In this document: one piece after another, positions 52,777-61,977 of the stretch
Layout of the letters: every line of letters begins with the position of its first letter
Position numbering within the stretch: the stretch's first letter is position 1
Source: Mucilaginibacter sp. PAMB04168
GTDB taxonomy: Bacteria > Bacteroidota > Bacteroidia > Sphingobacteriales > Sphingobacteriaceae
Length of the DNA stretch: 64,000 nt
Assembly: GCF_039634365.2 (NCBI RefSeq)
Contig: NZ_CP155079.2
Coordinates: forward strand, 1,550,001 to 1,614,000
Reading direction: 5' to 3'
Position numbers and translations under genes: made by a program
Notes under the pieces: model-generated
Database searches by the model: none
What the model saw: the letters and a program-made list of their open reading frames with translations, nothing else
Told to the model about the DNA's origin: nothing

Positions 52777-53406
52777 ATGGTCATTATTATCGGGAACCAG
52801 AAAGGCGGTGCCGGAAAGAGCACGCTCACACTTTTGCTGGCCAATTACCTAACACAAACCAAAAAGTGCAAGGTCACGGTGCTGGACATGGATTACCAGC
52901 AGTCGATCTCCCAAAAATTCGAGAAAGCAAAAATACTGGAGAATGCCGAGCCTTACGAAGTATTGGCATTTGGGCTGGCAGACTTTCCAATGATGGCGGA
53001 CACCATCAGGGATAATCCAAAGGACATTGTGCTGATCGACCTGCCGGGTAAACTGGATGATGATGGGCTTATCGGCGTCTTTAAAGCAGCCCAGGTAGCG
53101 ATTTGTCCATTTGCCTATGATGAGTTCAGCTTTGATTCAACGATCCCTTTTGCTTTGGTACTGAAGAAGATTAACCCGGAGGTGCATTTATTATTTGTCC
53201 CCAACCGCATTAAGGCCAATGTGAAGTACGAGATCAAGGTAGATGTGAACGAACAATTGAACCATTTGGGGCATGTGACCGAGGCTATTGCCGACCGTAT
53301 CGATTTTCAGCGCACCAACACTTTCCAGACGCCAATCAACGTGCAGGCGCTTTTGCTGCCGGTTTTCGACAGGGTTTTTAAAGACTTTATCCAACCTTAT
53401 TTATGA
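52777..53406 (+). CDS. traA: ParA/MinD-type ATPase (TraA position)
   Basis: This 209-residue protein has the deviant Walker A K9-G-G-A-G-K14-S and the MDYQQS and LIDLPG motifs. ParA-like proteins at this place in Bacteroidota ICEs are called TraA and may help partition or transfer of the element. The 3' end overlaps the next gene by 4 bp. Confidence 0.92.
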   Translation: MVIIIGNQKGGAGKSTLTLLLANYLTQTKKCKVTVLDMDYQQSISQKFEKAKILENAEPYEVLAFGLADFPMMADTIRDNPKDIVLIDLPGKLDDDGLIGVFKAAQVAICPFAYDEFSFDSTIPFALVLKKINPEVHLLFVPNRIKANVKYEIKVDVNEQLNHLGHVTEAIADRIDFQRTNTFQTPINVQALLLPVFDRVFKDFIQPYL

Positions 53407-53738
53407 GCGAGATCAAAACGCTGGCCGACCAGTTAAGGAGTAAAATGGCCAAACCGGACACGCCGGAAAAGCCGGTAAAAGTGGTTAAACCCAAATCAGC
53501 AAAGCCGCCGGACATCCCGGAGATCGTTTCATTGATGCGCGGTCTGGATGTCAGCGCGAACAAGACACTGATCCATGCAAGAGTGGATGCGCAAACTGCG
53601 CAAATGATCCATCACCTGAAAATCGCCACCGGCATAGAGGTGACGCGCCTGATCTGCTTTTCTATAAGGCAGCTATTCGAGCAGAACCCCGAACTCAAAT
53701 CATTAATCAAAGCACACTTAGCCAACTTCGAGCTATGA
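53403..53738 (+). CDS. small DNA-binding-like protein, RHH type (TraB/C position)
   Basis: This 111-residue protein has a Lys/Pro-rich N-terminus and a C-terminal half (about 55-110) of the form IHARVDAQTAQMIHHLKIATGIEVTRLICFSIRQLFEQNPEL, a ribbon-helix-helix-like pattern. It is a clear paralogue of the next gene and overlaps ParA by 4 bp. ParA partners are often DNA-binding, so it may be the partner protein. Confidence 0.7.
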   Translation: MSEIKTLADQLRSKMAKPDTPEKPVKVVKPKSAKPPDIPEIVSLMRGLDVSANKTLIHARVDAQTAQMIHHLKIATGIEVTRLICFSIRQLFEQNPELKSLIKAHLANFEL

Positions 53739-53998
53739 ACCCAAAAATCCTTCGCCAGCAGCGCGACCCAGCCTTCAATGAGATATTAGACCAAATCAGG
53801 GCCTATGATAACAGCGACCATCACAGCGTCGTGCACATCAGGCTCGATGAATACACGGTCGTAATCCTCAATCAGCTGAAGCTGGCCACAGGCATTGACA
53901 TTACCAAGGTAATGGCCTTTGCCATCAGCGACCTGTTGAAACAGCACCCGGAACTGCGGCTGGCTATTGACCAATTCTTAAAACAACTCAAAACATGA
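53735..53998 (+). CDS. small DNA-binding-like protein, paralogue of the preceding gene
   Basis: This is 87 residues. VHIRLDEYTVVILNQLKLATGIDITKVMAFAISDLLKQHPEL aligns with the preceding protein's C-terminal half without gaps, while the N-terminus lacks the Lys/Pro region. The pair arose by tandem duplication. It overlaps its neighbours by 4 bp on each side. Confidence 0.7.
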   Translation: MNPKILRQQRDPAFNEILDQIRAYDNSDHHSVVHIRLDEYTVVILNQLKLATGIDITKVMAFAISDLLKQHPELRLAIDQFLKQLKT

Positions 53999-54288
53999 AC
54001 TGGACCCATTTTTTACTTTGGCTGGCTGGCGGGTATGGCCTTTACTATTTAATCGTCATCCTGACAGACCTGGCGCATAGCAAACGGCAGGACGTAGCCA
54101 GCGGAAATCCGCATGAACTGACCTTTACCGAACAGGTCACGCCGGTTCAGCTGGCGGCCCAGGCTGTACAGCCAACAAAATCCCCCATCAAAAGTGAAGT
54201 GATCGGTTCCGGTGGGATACCGATCACCGATCTCTTTCGCCTGGCCAAACAGGAAGCCATCATCTATACACGCTCTGTCAGCTTCTAA
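53995..54288 (+). CDS. small membrane-anchored tra protein (TraD position)
   Basis: This 97-residue protein has one N-terminal membrane helix (about 4-25, HFLLWLAGGYGLYYLIVIL) and a soluble tail. It is in the slot of the small TraD-like protein of Bacteroidota conjugation modules. It overlaps the preceding gene by 4 bp. I cannot name a function beyond the likely envelope location. Confidence 0.6.
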   Translation: MNWTHFLLWLAGGYGLYYLIVILTDLAHSKRQDVASGNPHELTFTEQVTPVQLAAQAVQPTKSPIKSEVIGSGGIPITDLFRLAKQEAIIYTRSVSF

Positions 54289-54289
54289 T

Positions 54290-54583
54290 ATGAAAGCATT
54301 TTTATTGACTTTTTGCTGCTGCCTGCTGGCATTGGGCGCAAGCGCGCAGCCTGGCATTTCGGAAATGCAGCAGGCGCAGCAAAATTTAAGATCGACTTTC
54401 TTTTCCGCGATGGACTGTTCGCTGGTGCTCGCCGCCGTGTTTGGCATTATCGGCGCAGTGCGTATTTACCATAACTGGCAAATGGGCCACCCGCGTATCG
54501 ACGAGCAGGTTGCCGCCTGGTTTTTTGCCGCCTTTTTCATGGTGCTGGCAGGTGCTTTCCTGCGCGGCGTATTCGGCCTCTAA
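54290..54583 (+). CDS. traE: TraE-like DUF4134 protein, copy 1
   Basis: This 97-residue protein starts at the ATG at 54290, one base after the preceding stop. It has a signal peptide (1-20, ...LGASAQ) and two membrane helices around GIIGAVRIYHNWQMGHPRIDEQVAAWFFAAFFMVLAG. The DUF4134/TraE family is a VirB2-like small pilin candidate of the Bacteroidota type IV secretion system. It is a paralogue of the next gene and is followed by an intrinsic terminator. Confidence 0.85.
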   Translation: MKAFLLTFCCCLLALGASAQPGISEMQQAQQNLRSTFFSAMDCSLVLAAVFGIIGAVRIYHNWQMGHPRIDEQVAAWFFAAFFMVLAGAFLRGVFGL

Positions 54584-54609
54584 ATTCTTTAATACCCCTC
54601 CATAACCCC

Positions 54610-54647
54610 GGCGGTTCTTCCGATAAATCGGGAGGCCGCCTTTTTTT
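54610..54647 (+). terminator. intrinsic terminator inside the tra operon
   Basis: The hairpin has an outer stem GGCGG (54610-54614) with CCGCC (54636-54640) and an inner arm CTTCCGAT/ATCGGGAG, followed by seven T. It separates the two TraE paralogues. Confidence 0.85.
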
Positions 54648-54675
54648 ATTCCACTCAATTTTTAATACCCCTACA

Positions 54676-54984
54676 ATGAACAAAATCAAAAAAATGTGGG
54701 CCACAGCCGTGGTCCTTGCCCTGGGCACGGCATCCGCCTTTGCCCAGAACGGTGTTACCGGCCTGAACTCTGCTACCACCTCCTTAAAAACCTATGTCGC
54801 CCCGGTGACCAATGTCACGCTGGTCATTGGCGGTATCGTCGGTATTGTCGGCGCTATCCGCGTCTATTCTAAATGGAACAGTGGAGATCAGGACATCAAT
54901 AAGGAGTTGATGGGTTGGGGAGGAAGCTGCGTTTTCCTCGTGGTTTCAGCCGTTGTGATCAAAGCCTTTTTTGGCCTCACCTAA
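54676..54984 (+). CDS. traE: TraE-like DUF4134 protein, copy 2
   Basis: This is 102 residues with a signal peptide (1-23, ...SAFAQ), the motif GGIVGIVGAIRVYSKWNSGDQDINKELMGW and a second membrane helix. It is the second TraE copy. The stop TAA overlaps the next start as TAATG. Two TraE copies with a terminator between them suggest uneven production of the two. Confidence 0.88.
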   Translation: MNKIKKMWATAVVLALGTASAFAQNGVTGLNSATTSLKTYVAPVTNVTLVIGGIVGIVGAIRVYSKWNSGDQDINKELMGWGGSCVFLVVSAVVIKAFFGLT

Positions 54985-55292
54985 TGGCCAGGCAATTCCA
55001 GGTATACAAGGGGCTCCAAAGGCCCCTCGTATACCGTGGGTTTAAAGGCAAGTTTATCTATTGGGGTGTCGGCTCTTTACTGGCCGGCCTGGTATTGGGC
55101 GCATTAACAATGGCGCTGGTCAATATGTGGCTGGGCCTGATCGTCCTTATCGCCGCCGTTGCAGGCGGGCTTGTCTTTATCGCCGCTAAACAGAAACAAG
55201 GCCTCCATATCAAAGCCCGCCCGACGGGCATATTCATTCACCAGGTCAACTTCAAAAATCTCTCCCGTTATGGCCGGAAAACAAGTCTTTAA
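54984..55292 (+). CDS. traF: TraF-like DUF4133 protein
   Basis: This 102-residue protein starts MARQFQVYKGLQRPLVYRGFKG, the diagnostic N-terminus of DUF4133/TraF, with two membrane helices (about 24-70). It is a VirB3-like inner-membrane component of the secretion channel. It overlaps TraE2 by 1 bp and TraG by 23 bp. Confidence 0.92.
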   Translation: MARQFQVYKGLQRPLVYRGFKGKFIYWGVGSLLAGLVLGALTMALVNMWLGLIVLIAAVAGGLVFIAAKQKQGLHIKARPTGIFIHQVNFKNLSRYGRKTSL

Positions 55293-58068
55293 CATTCCCT
55301 ATATCGGTATCGACCATTATAATGGTATCGATATTTTAGTCGGTGCAGGCGGTGAATGTTCGGTGGTTATTCAAATCACTAACCCAGTTACCCGCTTCTC
55401 GGCTGCCTCTGCGGCTTACGATGAGTTCCACGCGCTGATGATAAACGTGGTCAAGATCATGGGCGATGGGTATTTACTGCAAAAATCAGATGTGATCAGT
55501 AAAGAGGAATACCCGCTCAAAGATGGCGGCGAGTATTTGCAGCAGAAATATAATGAACATTTTGCCGGGCGCGATTATATCAGGGTCAATACTTATATCA
55601 CACTGACCCGCCAGGTACGCAAGGGTGCTTTTTATGTTTTTGATAAAAAGATGCTGCGGGATTTCAGCCAGCAGTTGGACAAGGTCATGGACATTTTGGT
55701 TGCCGCAAAGACGGCACCTGTGATCCTGATAGAACAGCAGCTCAATTTACTGATCATGCAGTTCCTGGCGATGGATTTTAAGCCGGAGCATATCGTGCTC
55801 AACAACTTCGCGCCGAACGATACCGAGATCAAAATGGGTGATCGCGCTATCCGCAATATCCCGCTGATCAATATCGATAACGTGGATTTGCCGCCATCGG
55901 TAAGTACGCACATCGAAATGAATGAAAAGGAAACGTTGCGGGGTTTCCCGGTGGATTTCCTTTCGTTCCTGTTCCGGGTGCCCGATTTCGAGGTAATCCT
56001 GTTTAACCAGGTCATTGATATACCCAGCCAGTTCATGACGCTCAAAAAGCTGGAACTGAAAAAGAAGCGGCACTCCGGCATACCAGACCCGGCAAATACT
56101 TTATGTGTCGAGGACATTGATTTGCTATTAAATGATGTGGCACGGGAGAACCAGTTATTGGTCAACTGCCATTTTAATATTGTGCTGGCAGCACAGCAGG
56201 ACAAAATACAGAAAGCGGCCAATTTTATTGAAAGCGCCTTATTTGGCTTGGGTATTATGGCCAGCAAGAATGGCTATAACCAACTGGAACTTTACCGCTG
56301 CGCCCTGCCGGGTAATGCGGTGGAACTGAAAGATTACGACTGGTTCCTGACCACCTGCGATGCCGCTGTTTGTTTCTTTCTGAAAGAATCGATGCCGCTC
56401 GACGAGCCCTCCGATTTTTTGGTACGCTTTACGGATCGGCAGGGCGTACCGGTAGGTATTGACGTAGCCGATCTCCCGATGCGGACGAACAGGATCAATA
56501 ACCGGAACAAGTTCGTGTTGGGCCCCAGCGGTTCTGGTAAATCCTTCTTCATGAATAGCCTGATCGAACAGTATATGCTGTTCAATATGGATATGGTCAT
56601 TGTGGACACCGGCCATTCTTATTCCGGCTTATGCGCTTATTACAAGGGCAAGTACATTACCTATACTGATAAAAAGCCGATCACGATGAACCCCTTCCAG
56701 ATTACCGTGGAAGAATTCAATATTGAGAAAAAGGATTTCCTGATCACACTGGTCGGCCTGCTTTGGAAAGGTGCCGATGGTACTTTCAGCCAGGTGGAGC
56801 GGGATGTGATTAGCAATGTGATCAATGCCTTTTACCTGCAATACTTTGAGCAGGGAGAACTGCCCCCGATCTCCAAAAAGGACCAATTCGCCATCCGCAA
56901 AAAAGTACTGGAAGAAATGAAAGGCGGTAGCGGCATTCTGCCATTTGCTGATTTTGAAATTGAAGTGCTGGACAATGATCTGGCCGGTGAACTGTCGCGC
57001 GATGACCAGGTTTTGATAGATGGCCTGACCCATTCCGGCGATACGCTGACACCGAACGAAGCCAATCCATTCCGCGTGGCCTATGATGAAAAGTTTCACC
57101 AGGCCGTTAAGGAAGAACAGTTGCGCCGCCTGAAAGCCGAGGGCAAGCCGCATATCGAACACTTAAACTTCAACAGTTTTTATGAATTCGCGCTCTGGAA
57201 GATCCCGGAGATCAAGCAGGAAGAACGCATTCCGTTCGATGTGGATGAGTTTCGCTATGTATTGAAGAAGTTTTATAAGGGCGGCGAATTTGCACAGATC
57301 CTGAACGAAGCGACAGACTCATCGCTGTTCACCGAGCGCTTCATCGTCTATGAAATTGACGCCGTGAAGGAAAATCGGGTTCTATTTCCAATCGTTACGC
57401 TGGCGATAATGGATGTATTCATTCAGAAGATGCGTTTCAGGACATCACGCCGAAAGGCTTTGGTCGTCGAAGAGGCATGGAAAGCGATTGCAAGCCCTTT
57501 AATGGCTTCCTACCTTTTATACCTCTACAAAACAGTCAGAAAGTTTTGGGGAGAAGCCATTGTGGTTACCCAGGAATTGGGCGATATCATTGGTAACGCG
57601 GTAGTTAAAGACAGCATTATTAATAATTCAGATACCATCTGCCTGCTTGACCAGACCAAGTTTAAAGATAATTATAACGAGATCGCCGCCCTGTTATCGA
57701 TAAATGAAACTGAGCGAAAAAAGATATTTTCTATTAACCAGTTGGAGAATACCGATGGACGCGGGCGCTTTAAAGAAGTGTATATCCGGCGCGGTGCGGT
57801 TGGCGAGGTCTATGGCGTAGAGGTCAGCCTGCACCAGTATTTGACTTTCTCCACGGAGAAGCCGGAGAAATCGGCACTCGAAGTTTACATCGAATATTTT
57901 GGCAGGTATCAGCACGCGTTAGACCTTTTTGTCAATGATTTTCACGCCAGTAAACTGTCCCTCGCACAGTTTGTCAGCCATATTAATCAAATCGATCATC
58001 CTTTTTTCTATGACATCTATGAAGATAACATTAATGCTCCTTATCCTCCCGCCAGTATTGCTGTGTAA
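55270..58068 (+). CDS. traG: TraG conjugation ATPase (VirB4-like)
   Basis: The product is 932 residues from the ATG at 55270 (MAGKQVFNIPYIGIDHYNG). Walker A is G418-P-S-G-S-G-K424-S and a Walker B-like VVEEAWKA is near 730. It powers assembly or substrate transport of the type IV secretion system. The C-terminus overlaps the next gene by 50 bp. Length and motifs are normal for the family. Confidence 0.94.
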   Translation: MAGKQVFNIPYIGIDHYNGIDILVGAGGECSVVIQITNPVTRFSAASAAYDEFHALMINVVKIMGDGYLLQKSDVISKEEYPLKDGGEYLQQKYNEHFAGRDYIRVNTYITLTRQVRKGAFYVFDKKMLRDFSQQLDKVMDILVAAKTAPVILIEQQLNLLIMQFLAMDFKPEHIVLNNFAPNDTEIKMGDRAIRNIPLINIDNVDLPPSVSTHIEMNEKETLRGFPVDFLSFLFRVPDFEVILFNQVIDIPSQFMTLKKLELKKKRHSGIPDPANTLCVEDIDLLLNDVARENQLLVNCHFNIVLAAQQDKIQKAANFIESALFGLGIMASKNGYNQLELYRCALPGNAVELKDYDWFLTTCDAAVCFFLKESMPLDEPSDFLVRFTDRQGVPVGIDVADLPMRTNRINNRNKFVLGPSGSGKSFFMNSLIEQYMLFNMDMVIVDTGHSYSGLCAYYKGKYITYTDKKPITMNPFQITVEEFNIEKKDFLITLVGLLWKGADGTFSQVERDVISNVINAFYLQYFEQGELPPISKKDQFAIRKKVLEEMKGGSGILPFADFEIEVLDNDLAGELSRDDQVLIDGLTHSGDTLTPNEANPFRVAYDEKFHQAVKEEQLRRLKAEGKPHIEHLNFNSFYEFALWKIPEIKQEERIPFDVDEFRYVLKKFYKGGEFAQILNEATDSSLFTERFIVYEIDAVKENRVLFPIVTLAIMDVFIQKMRFRTSRRKALVVEEAWKAIASPLMASYLLYLYKTVRKFWGEAIVVTQELGDIIGNAVVKDSIINNSDTICLLDQTKFKDNYNEIAALLSINETERKKIFSINQLENTDGRGRFKEVYIRRGAVGEVYGVEVSLHQYLTFSTEKPEKSALEVYIEYFGRYQHALDLFVNDFHASKLSLAQFVSHINQIDHPFFYDIYEDNINAPYPPASIAV

Positions 58069-58687
58069 AGCCGTGTTCGGTCAGGAAATCGTCGTTGACC
58101 CGGCGACTTCGGCAGCTATTGCGGTCAACAGCGCCGTGATCAACGGCCAGTTAAATACAACTAATAATAATCTAAGTGCGATCCAAAAAGGCCAATTGGC
58201 CGTGACCGGGCAACTGGTTATTGTCAATGACCTCCAAAACAAGATTTATACCGGCCTGAGCCAGGTAGCTTCGGTTATTAATAACCTCACCTCCATCAAA
58301 GAGATCGCCAGTTGCGGAACTGATATTGTAAATGATGTGGGCCAGGCAATAACCATCGCCAAATCTGATCCGGTACTTCTATTGTTTGCCGAGGAAGGCG
58401 CGCGTGAATTTCAAACGCGCGCCGTAACACTTGCCTCGGATGTCAGCGCTTTTGTGCTCAAAGGCGGAAATAATATGATGGATGCAGGCGAACGCGGCAA
58501 GCTGCTCAACCATATTGAGAGCGAAATGCAGATCCTGCGCGGCATTGCTTACGGTATGGGACGCGCGATGTACTGGGCGAAAATGCGCGGGATATGGGCT
58601 TCGATCAATCCCTGGGCCGAATGGAAGAACATGGATGTCCAGATCGCAAATGATGTAGTAAACAACGCCAAATACTTAAAGAAATGA
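58019..58687 (+). CDS. tra-operon secreted protein, tandem paralogue 1
   Basis: This is 222 residues with a signal peptide (1-22, ...AVFGQ; an alternative start at 58010). It is mostly helical, with a central GAREFQTRAVTLASDV and a C-terminal block YGMGRAMYWAKMRGIWASINPWAEW...NAKYLKK. The position after TraG is where TraI/DUF4141-type proteins occur. It resembles paralogue 3 most (INPW...NAKYLK). It probably works in the periplasm for pilus or channel assembly. Confidence 0.7.
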   Translation: MKITLMLLILPPVLLCKAVFGQEIVVDPATSAAIAVNSAVINGQLNTTNNNLSAIQKGQLAVTGQLVIVNDLQNKIYTGLSQVASVINNLTSIKEIASCGTDIVNDVGQAITIAKSDPVLLLFAEEGAREFQTRAVTLASDVSAFVLKGGNNMMDAGERGKLLNHIESEMQILRGIAYGMGRAMYWAKMRGIWASINPWAEWKNMDVQIANDVVNNAKYLKK

Positions 58688-59352
58688 AGTTATTTATAGT
58701 ATTGCTGCTTTCAGCTTTTTGCTTTTCCCTTTCCGCATCCGCACAGCAAAGCACCCTCGACATTGCAGGCATCCACCAATTGATCGATCAGTCCAAGTCG
58801 GAACATTCACAGCAGGTCAAGGCACGGAACAACCAGGCGACAGTTACGGCCAATGAGCAGGCGAATTTAACGCTGCTTACTAAGATGAAGAATATGTACC
58901 GCACCCTACAAAACAGGTACAATACTTTAGGAACGGCCATTAACATTGCGGACATAGGAATTTACGCGGTGCCTGAAGTGAAGCAGATCGTAAGCTACCA
59001 GGCGCAAATCATCAGTCTGGTGGAAAAGAACCCGGCACTTGCATTTTTGGGTTATCAAACAGAGATTGAGTTTGTCGAAAAAGCACAGGGGCTGATCGGT
59101 TATGTGACAGGACTGACCTTGTCGATTGGCGATGTCAACCAGATGAAGGCTTCAGACCGGAAACTGTTATTTGATTACGTGCTTATGCAGCTATCTGAAA
59201 TACAGGAACTATCCGGCAACCTCGTCACTACGCTAACCTATTCCAGCCTGAACTCCCTGCTGCGTTCCATCAACCCATTTCAGAATTATATCGATCAGGA
59301 TAAAAACGTCGCTGAAAGTATTATTCAAAACGCCAGATACCTCAAACAATGA
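58684..59352 (+). CDS. tra-operon secreted protein, tandem paralogue 2
   Basis: This is 222 residues with a signal peptide (1-21, ...SASAQ), helical, with a Gln/Lys-rich start and the shared C-terminal signature INPFQNYIDQ...NARYLKQ. It overlaps its neighbours by 4 bp each. Function as for the neighbouring paralogues is inferred from the common tail. Confidence 0.7.
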   Translation: MKLFIVLLLSAFCFSLSASAQQSTLDIAGIHQLIDQSKSEHSQQVKARNNQATVTANEQANLTLLTKMKNMYRTLQNRYNTLGTAINIADIGIYAVPEVKQIVSYQAQIISLVEKNPALAFLGYQTEIEFVEKAQGLIGYVTGLTLSIGDVNQMKASDRKLLFDYVLMQLSEIQELSGNLVTTLTYSSLNSLLRSINPFQNYIDQDKNVAESIIQNARYLKQ

Positions 59353-60020
59353 AAAAGCTATTTCTTTTATTCCTTTCGGCTTTCGCCTTTTACCTTTCGC
59401 CTTGCTCCGCACAGCAATACGTTTTCGACCCGAAATATTTCGCTTCCGTCGAAGCTAATCAGGCGGTTCGCAGCAGCGCAGAAGAAACCCACAATCAGTA
59501 TTTGGGCAAGATCAACAATAACATTGAAGACCTCAATACCAACGTAGGTTCGGTAGTGCTGGCGCAAGAAATGATTTATAACGGTTTGTCCAATGTCAAC
59601 TCCGCTTTAAAGGATGGCTTGGAGGTCAAATACATGGCGACCATTACCGCCGATATGATCAGTTATCTGAACCAGGCATTGGCTTTAGGCAAATCCGATC
59701 CTTACTTATTGTTATTTGCCACCAATATAGCCAACGAAATGAAGGTGCGGTCATTGGCGCTGGTCAGCGAGGTATCGACCTTCGTGCTGAAATCCGGCGA
59801 TAATATACTGGCCGATTATAACGGACGCGACCAGCTATTGAAAAAGGTCACGACTACCTTACAGATTTTAGACGGTCTGGCCTATGGTGCCTGGCGCGCC
59901 ATGTATTGGGCCAAACAGCGCTGCATTATCGCCACGATCAACCCCTGGCAGGACTTTATCAATAAGGACAAATACTTCGTCCAGCAAATTATTACTAACG
60001 CTAAATACCTCAAAGAATGA
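59349..60020 (+). CDS. tra-operon secreted protein, tandem paralogue 3
   Basis: This is 223 residues with a signal peptide (1-21, ...PCSAQ). YGAWRAMYWAKQRCIIATINPWQDF...NAKYLKE aligns closely with paralogue 1, so these two are the nearest pair. It overlaps its neighbours by 4 bp each. Confidence 0.7.
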   Translation: MKKLFLLFLSAFAFYLSPCSAQQYVFDPKYFASVEANQAVRSSAEETHNQYLGKINNNIEDLNTNVGSVVLAQEMIYNGLSNVNSALKDGLEVKYMATITADMISYLNQALALGKSDPYLLLFATNIANEMKVRSLALVSEVSTFVLKSGDNILADYNGRDQLLKKVTTTLQILDGLAYGAWRAMYWAKQRCIIATINPWQDFINKDKYFVQQIITNAKYLKE

Positions 60021-60796
60021 AAAAAATATTAATGCTTTTTGCCTTATGCTTTAGCCTGTTCGCAGCTAAAGCGCAATCCCTCATCAAGGATGATGCGGTG
60101 GATAACCAAAGCCAGCGCATGGTGTTCCAGCAATGGGACCAGAACAAGTTCTATCCCAAAGCGGGATTTTTAAGTTTGAACCCTTATTACTGGCTGGTTT
60201 GGGGACTGTTTGATCCGAATTACCATAAAACAGACATCCGGCCTTTGAGCGCCAATGGACAGCAAACACAGCGGCTGGCATTAGTGGCGACCATGAACGG
60301 TATCGATAACCGTTATAAGCTGCAATCCGATACGGCACGCAATACGGCGCTATCGCAAATAGCTTTGCAGTCGGGTTTGTTGTCAGATGCCGACCCCTTG
60401 TGGCTATTATATTATAAGCAGCAATTTAACCCCTTACTGAATTATACGCCGGTTTCCATTTTAGGGGGCTTGTCCCCGCAGGTAAGCGGCAAATTAGTAT
60501 CCGAAGGACTTTACGGGTGGTACACCGGGGAACTGGATAAATTAAAGGAGAGGCTGAACGGCGCACGTTCCACCGATATGGATCGCGGTTCACGGATCAT
60601 GGCTTATTACCGGATGCTGAACGATTACAAAAACCTTTCATCCGTTTGGGCGATACGGACCTCGACTGCACAAATGACTTTGGATATGGCCGCGCATCAG
60701 CAGGCCTTGCAAAAAGGCACGGTCATTATTCCCAACTGGACGCCGAACAGTGATGTGCAGATCGCCAACAAAATTATAATGAACGCTAAATACTGA
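60017..60796 (+). CDS. tra-operon secreted protein, divergent paralogue 4
   Basis: This is 259 residues with a signal peptide (1-19, ...AAKAQ) and an aromatic-rich middle (GFLSLNPYYWLVWGLFDPNY). The end retains DVQIANKIIMNAKY of the other three but lacks the LK tail. It overlaps TraJ as TGATG. It could be a different member of the same set. Confidence 0.65.
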   Translation: MKKILMLFALCFSLFAAKAQSLIKDDAVDNQSQRMVFQQWDQNKFYPKAGFLSLNPYYWLVWGLFDPNYHKTDIRPLSANGQQTQRLALVATMNGIDNRYKLQSDTARNTALSQIALQSGLLSDADPLWLLYYKQQFNPLLNYTPVSILGGLSPQVSGKLVSEGLYGWYTGELDKLKERLNGARSTDMDRGSRIMAYYRMLNDYKNLSSVWAIRTSTAQMTLDMAAHQQALQKGTVIIPNWTPNSDVQIANKIIMNAKY

Positions 60797-61959
60797 TGAA
60801 GAAGAAATTATCCATTTTATGCCTGCTGTTCACCCTTTGGGGAACGGCAGGCTTTGCCCAGACGGCTACCGTCGATACTGCCATCAGCCGAAAGTCACTG
60901 CAATACTTACAGGGAGATGCCGTCTATGAAAGCGGTGTTATGGTATTTTTAAAAGGCCTCAAAAATTCGATCTGGACACATTTCGATTTGTTCATATCGG
61001 ATGCGCAGGCGCTGGCCGCGATTTTTATGATCATCTTTTTTGCCATTAAGAGTTACGAAATGATGGTGGGCGATAAGCGTATGGAGATCATGCCGCTGTT
61101 ACGGCCTTTTGGTTTAGCGATGATCATTATCTGGTGGGGCGGGTTCGTTAAAATGATTGCTTTCCCTACGGATTTAGTTGCCCAGCAGACCGAGCAAATG
61201 TTTGACAGCGTGCAGAGCGATGTAGACGGTTTGCGCTTTACACGCGCTAACCTGATGCTTCAGGTTGCTAATTCACTCTATACCTTCCAGGCGCAGGCCG
61301 ATGTTGCCGAAAAGGAAAGCGATACCTGGTACGGGCAGGCCTGGAACACCGTGACCAGTACGGTCAAACAGGGCATTGCCGATGTAGTGTCCCCACTATT
61401 GGAATTGAAGAACCGGCTTACTGTCGGGATGCAATTGCTTTTTACGCAGCTGTTGGAATTGCTCGGCATCTGGATTCTTAGGATAGCTGTGTACATAATT
61501 TTTATGATTCAAATTATCTATTCCTCGATCCTCATTATCCTCGGCCCGTTTTCGGTGGCGGTCAGTATTTTACCTGCTTTCCGCGATAGTTTCAGCACCT
61601 GGGTCGCCCGTTTTGTTTCGGTCAATTTGTATTCGGGGATCGCCTACCTAATCATGTATTTATGCGGACTGATGCAGCAATACGCGCTGACTTCCGAGAT
61701 CAGTAAATACCAGGAACTCGTTGGCAAGACTGGTGCGCCCGCCGATATGGCTAAGCTGGCGGTTTTTGCCGGTAATGGAATTTTATCATTTGGTACCGTG
61801 ATCATTGTTTTTGTCATCGGCGCGATCTGTATGTTTACCGTGCCCAGCATTTCTACCTGGATAATTTCTACATCAGGAATCAGCTCGGCAGCCTCCAATT
61901 TCGGCCGTGGTGCCAGTACAATGGCGGGAGCCACCCGCATCGTCGGCAGTTTCATCTAA
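60796..61959 (+). CDS. traJ: TraJ conjugation protein
   Basis: This 387-residue multi-spanning protein has a signal peptide (1-22, ...AGFAQ) and membrane helices around 70-120 and 210-370 (LLGIWILRIAVYIIFMIQIIYSSILIILGPFSVAVSILPAF). It is the TraJ/VirB6-like channel component. The start overlaps the previous stop (TGATG). Confidence 0.88.
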   Translation: MKKKLSILCLLFTLWGTAGFAQTATVDTAISRKSLQYLQGDAVYESGVMVFLKGLKNSIWTHFDLFISDAQALAAIFMIIFFAIKSYEMMVGDKRMEIMPLLRPFGLAMIIIWWGGFVKMIAFPTDLVAQQTEQMFDSVQSDVDGLRFTRANLMLQVANSLYTFQAQADVAEKESDTWYGQAWNTVTSTVKQGIADVVSPLLELKNRLTVGMQLLFTQLLELLGIWILRIAVYIIFMIQIIYSSILIILGPFSVAVSILPAFRDSFSTWVARFVSVNLYSGIAYLIMYLCGLMQQYALTSEISKYQELVGKTGAPADMAKLAVFAGNGILSFGTVIIVFVIGAICMFTVPSISTWIISTSGISSAASNFGRGASTMAGATRIVGSFI

Positions 61960-61977
61960 CCTTTTTTCCAACCTTTT

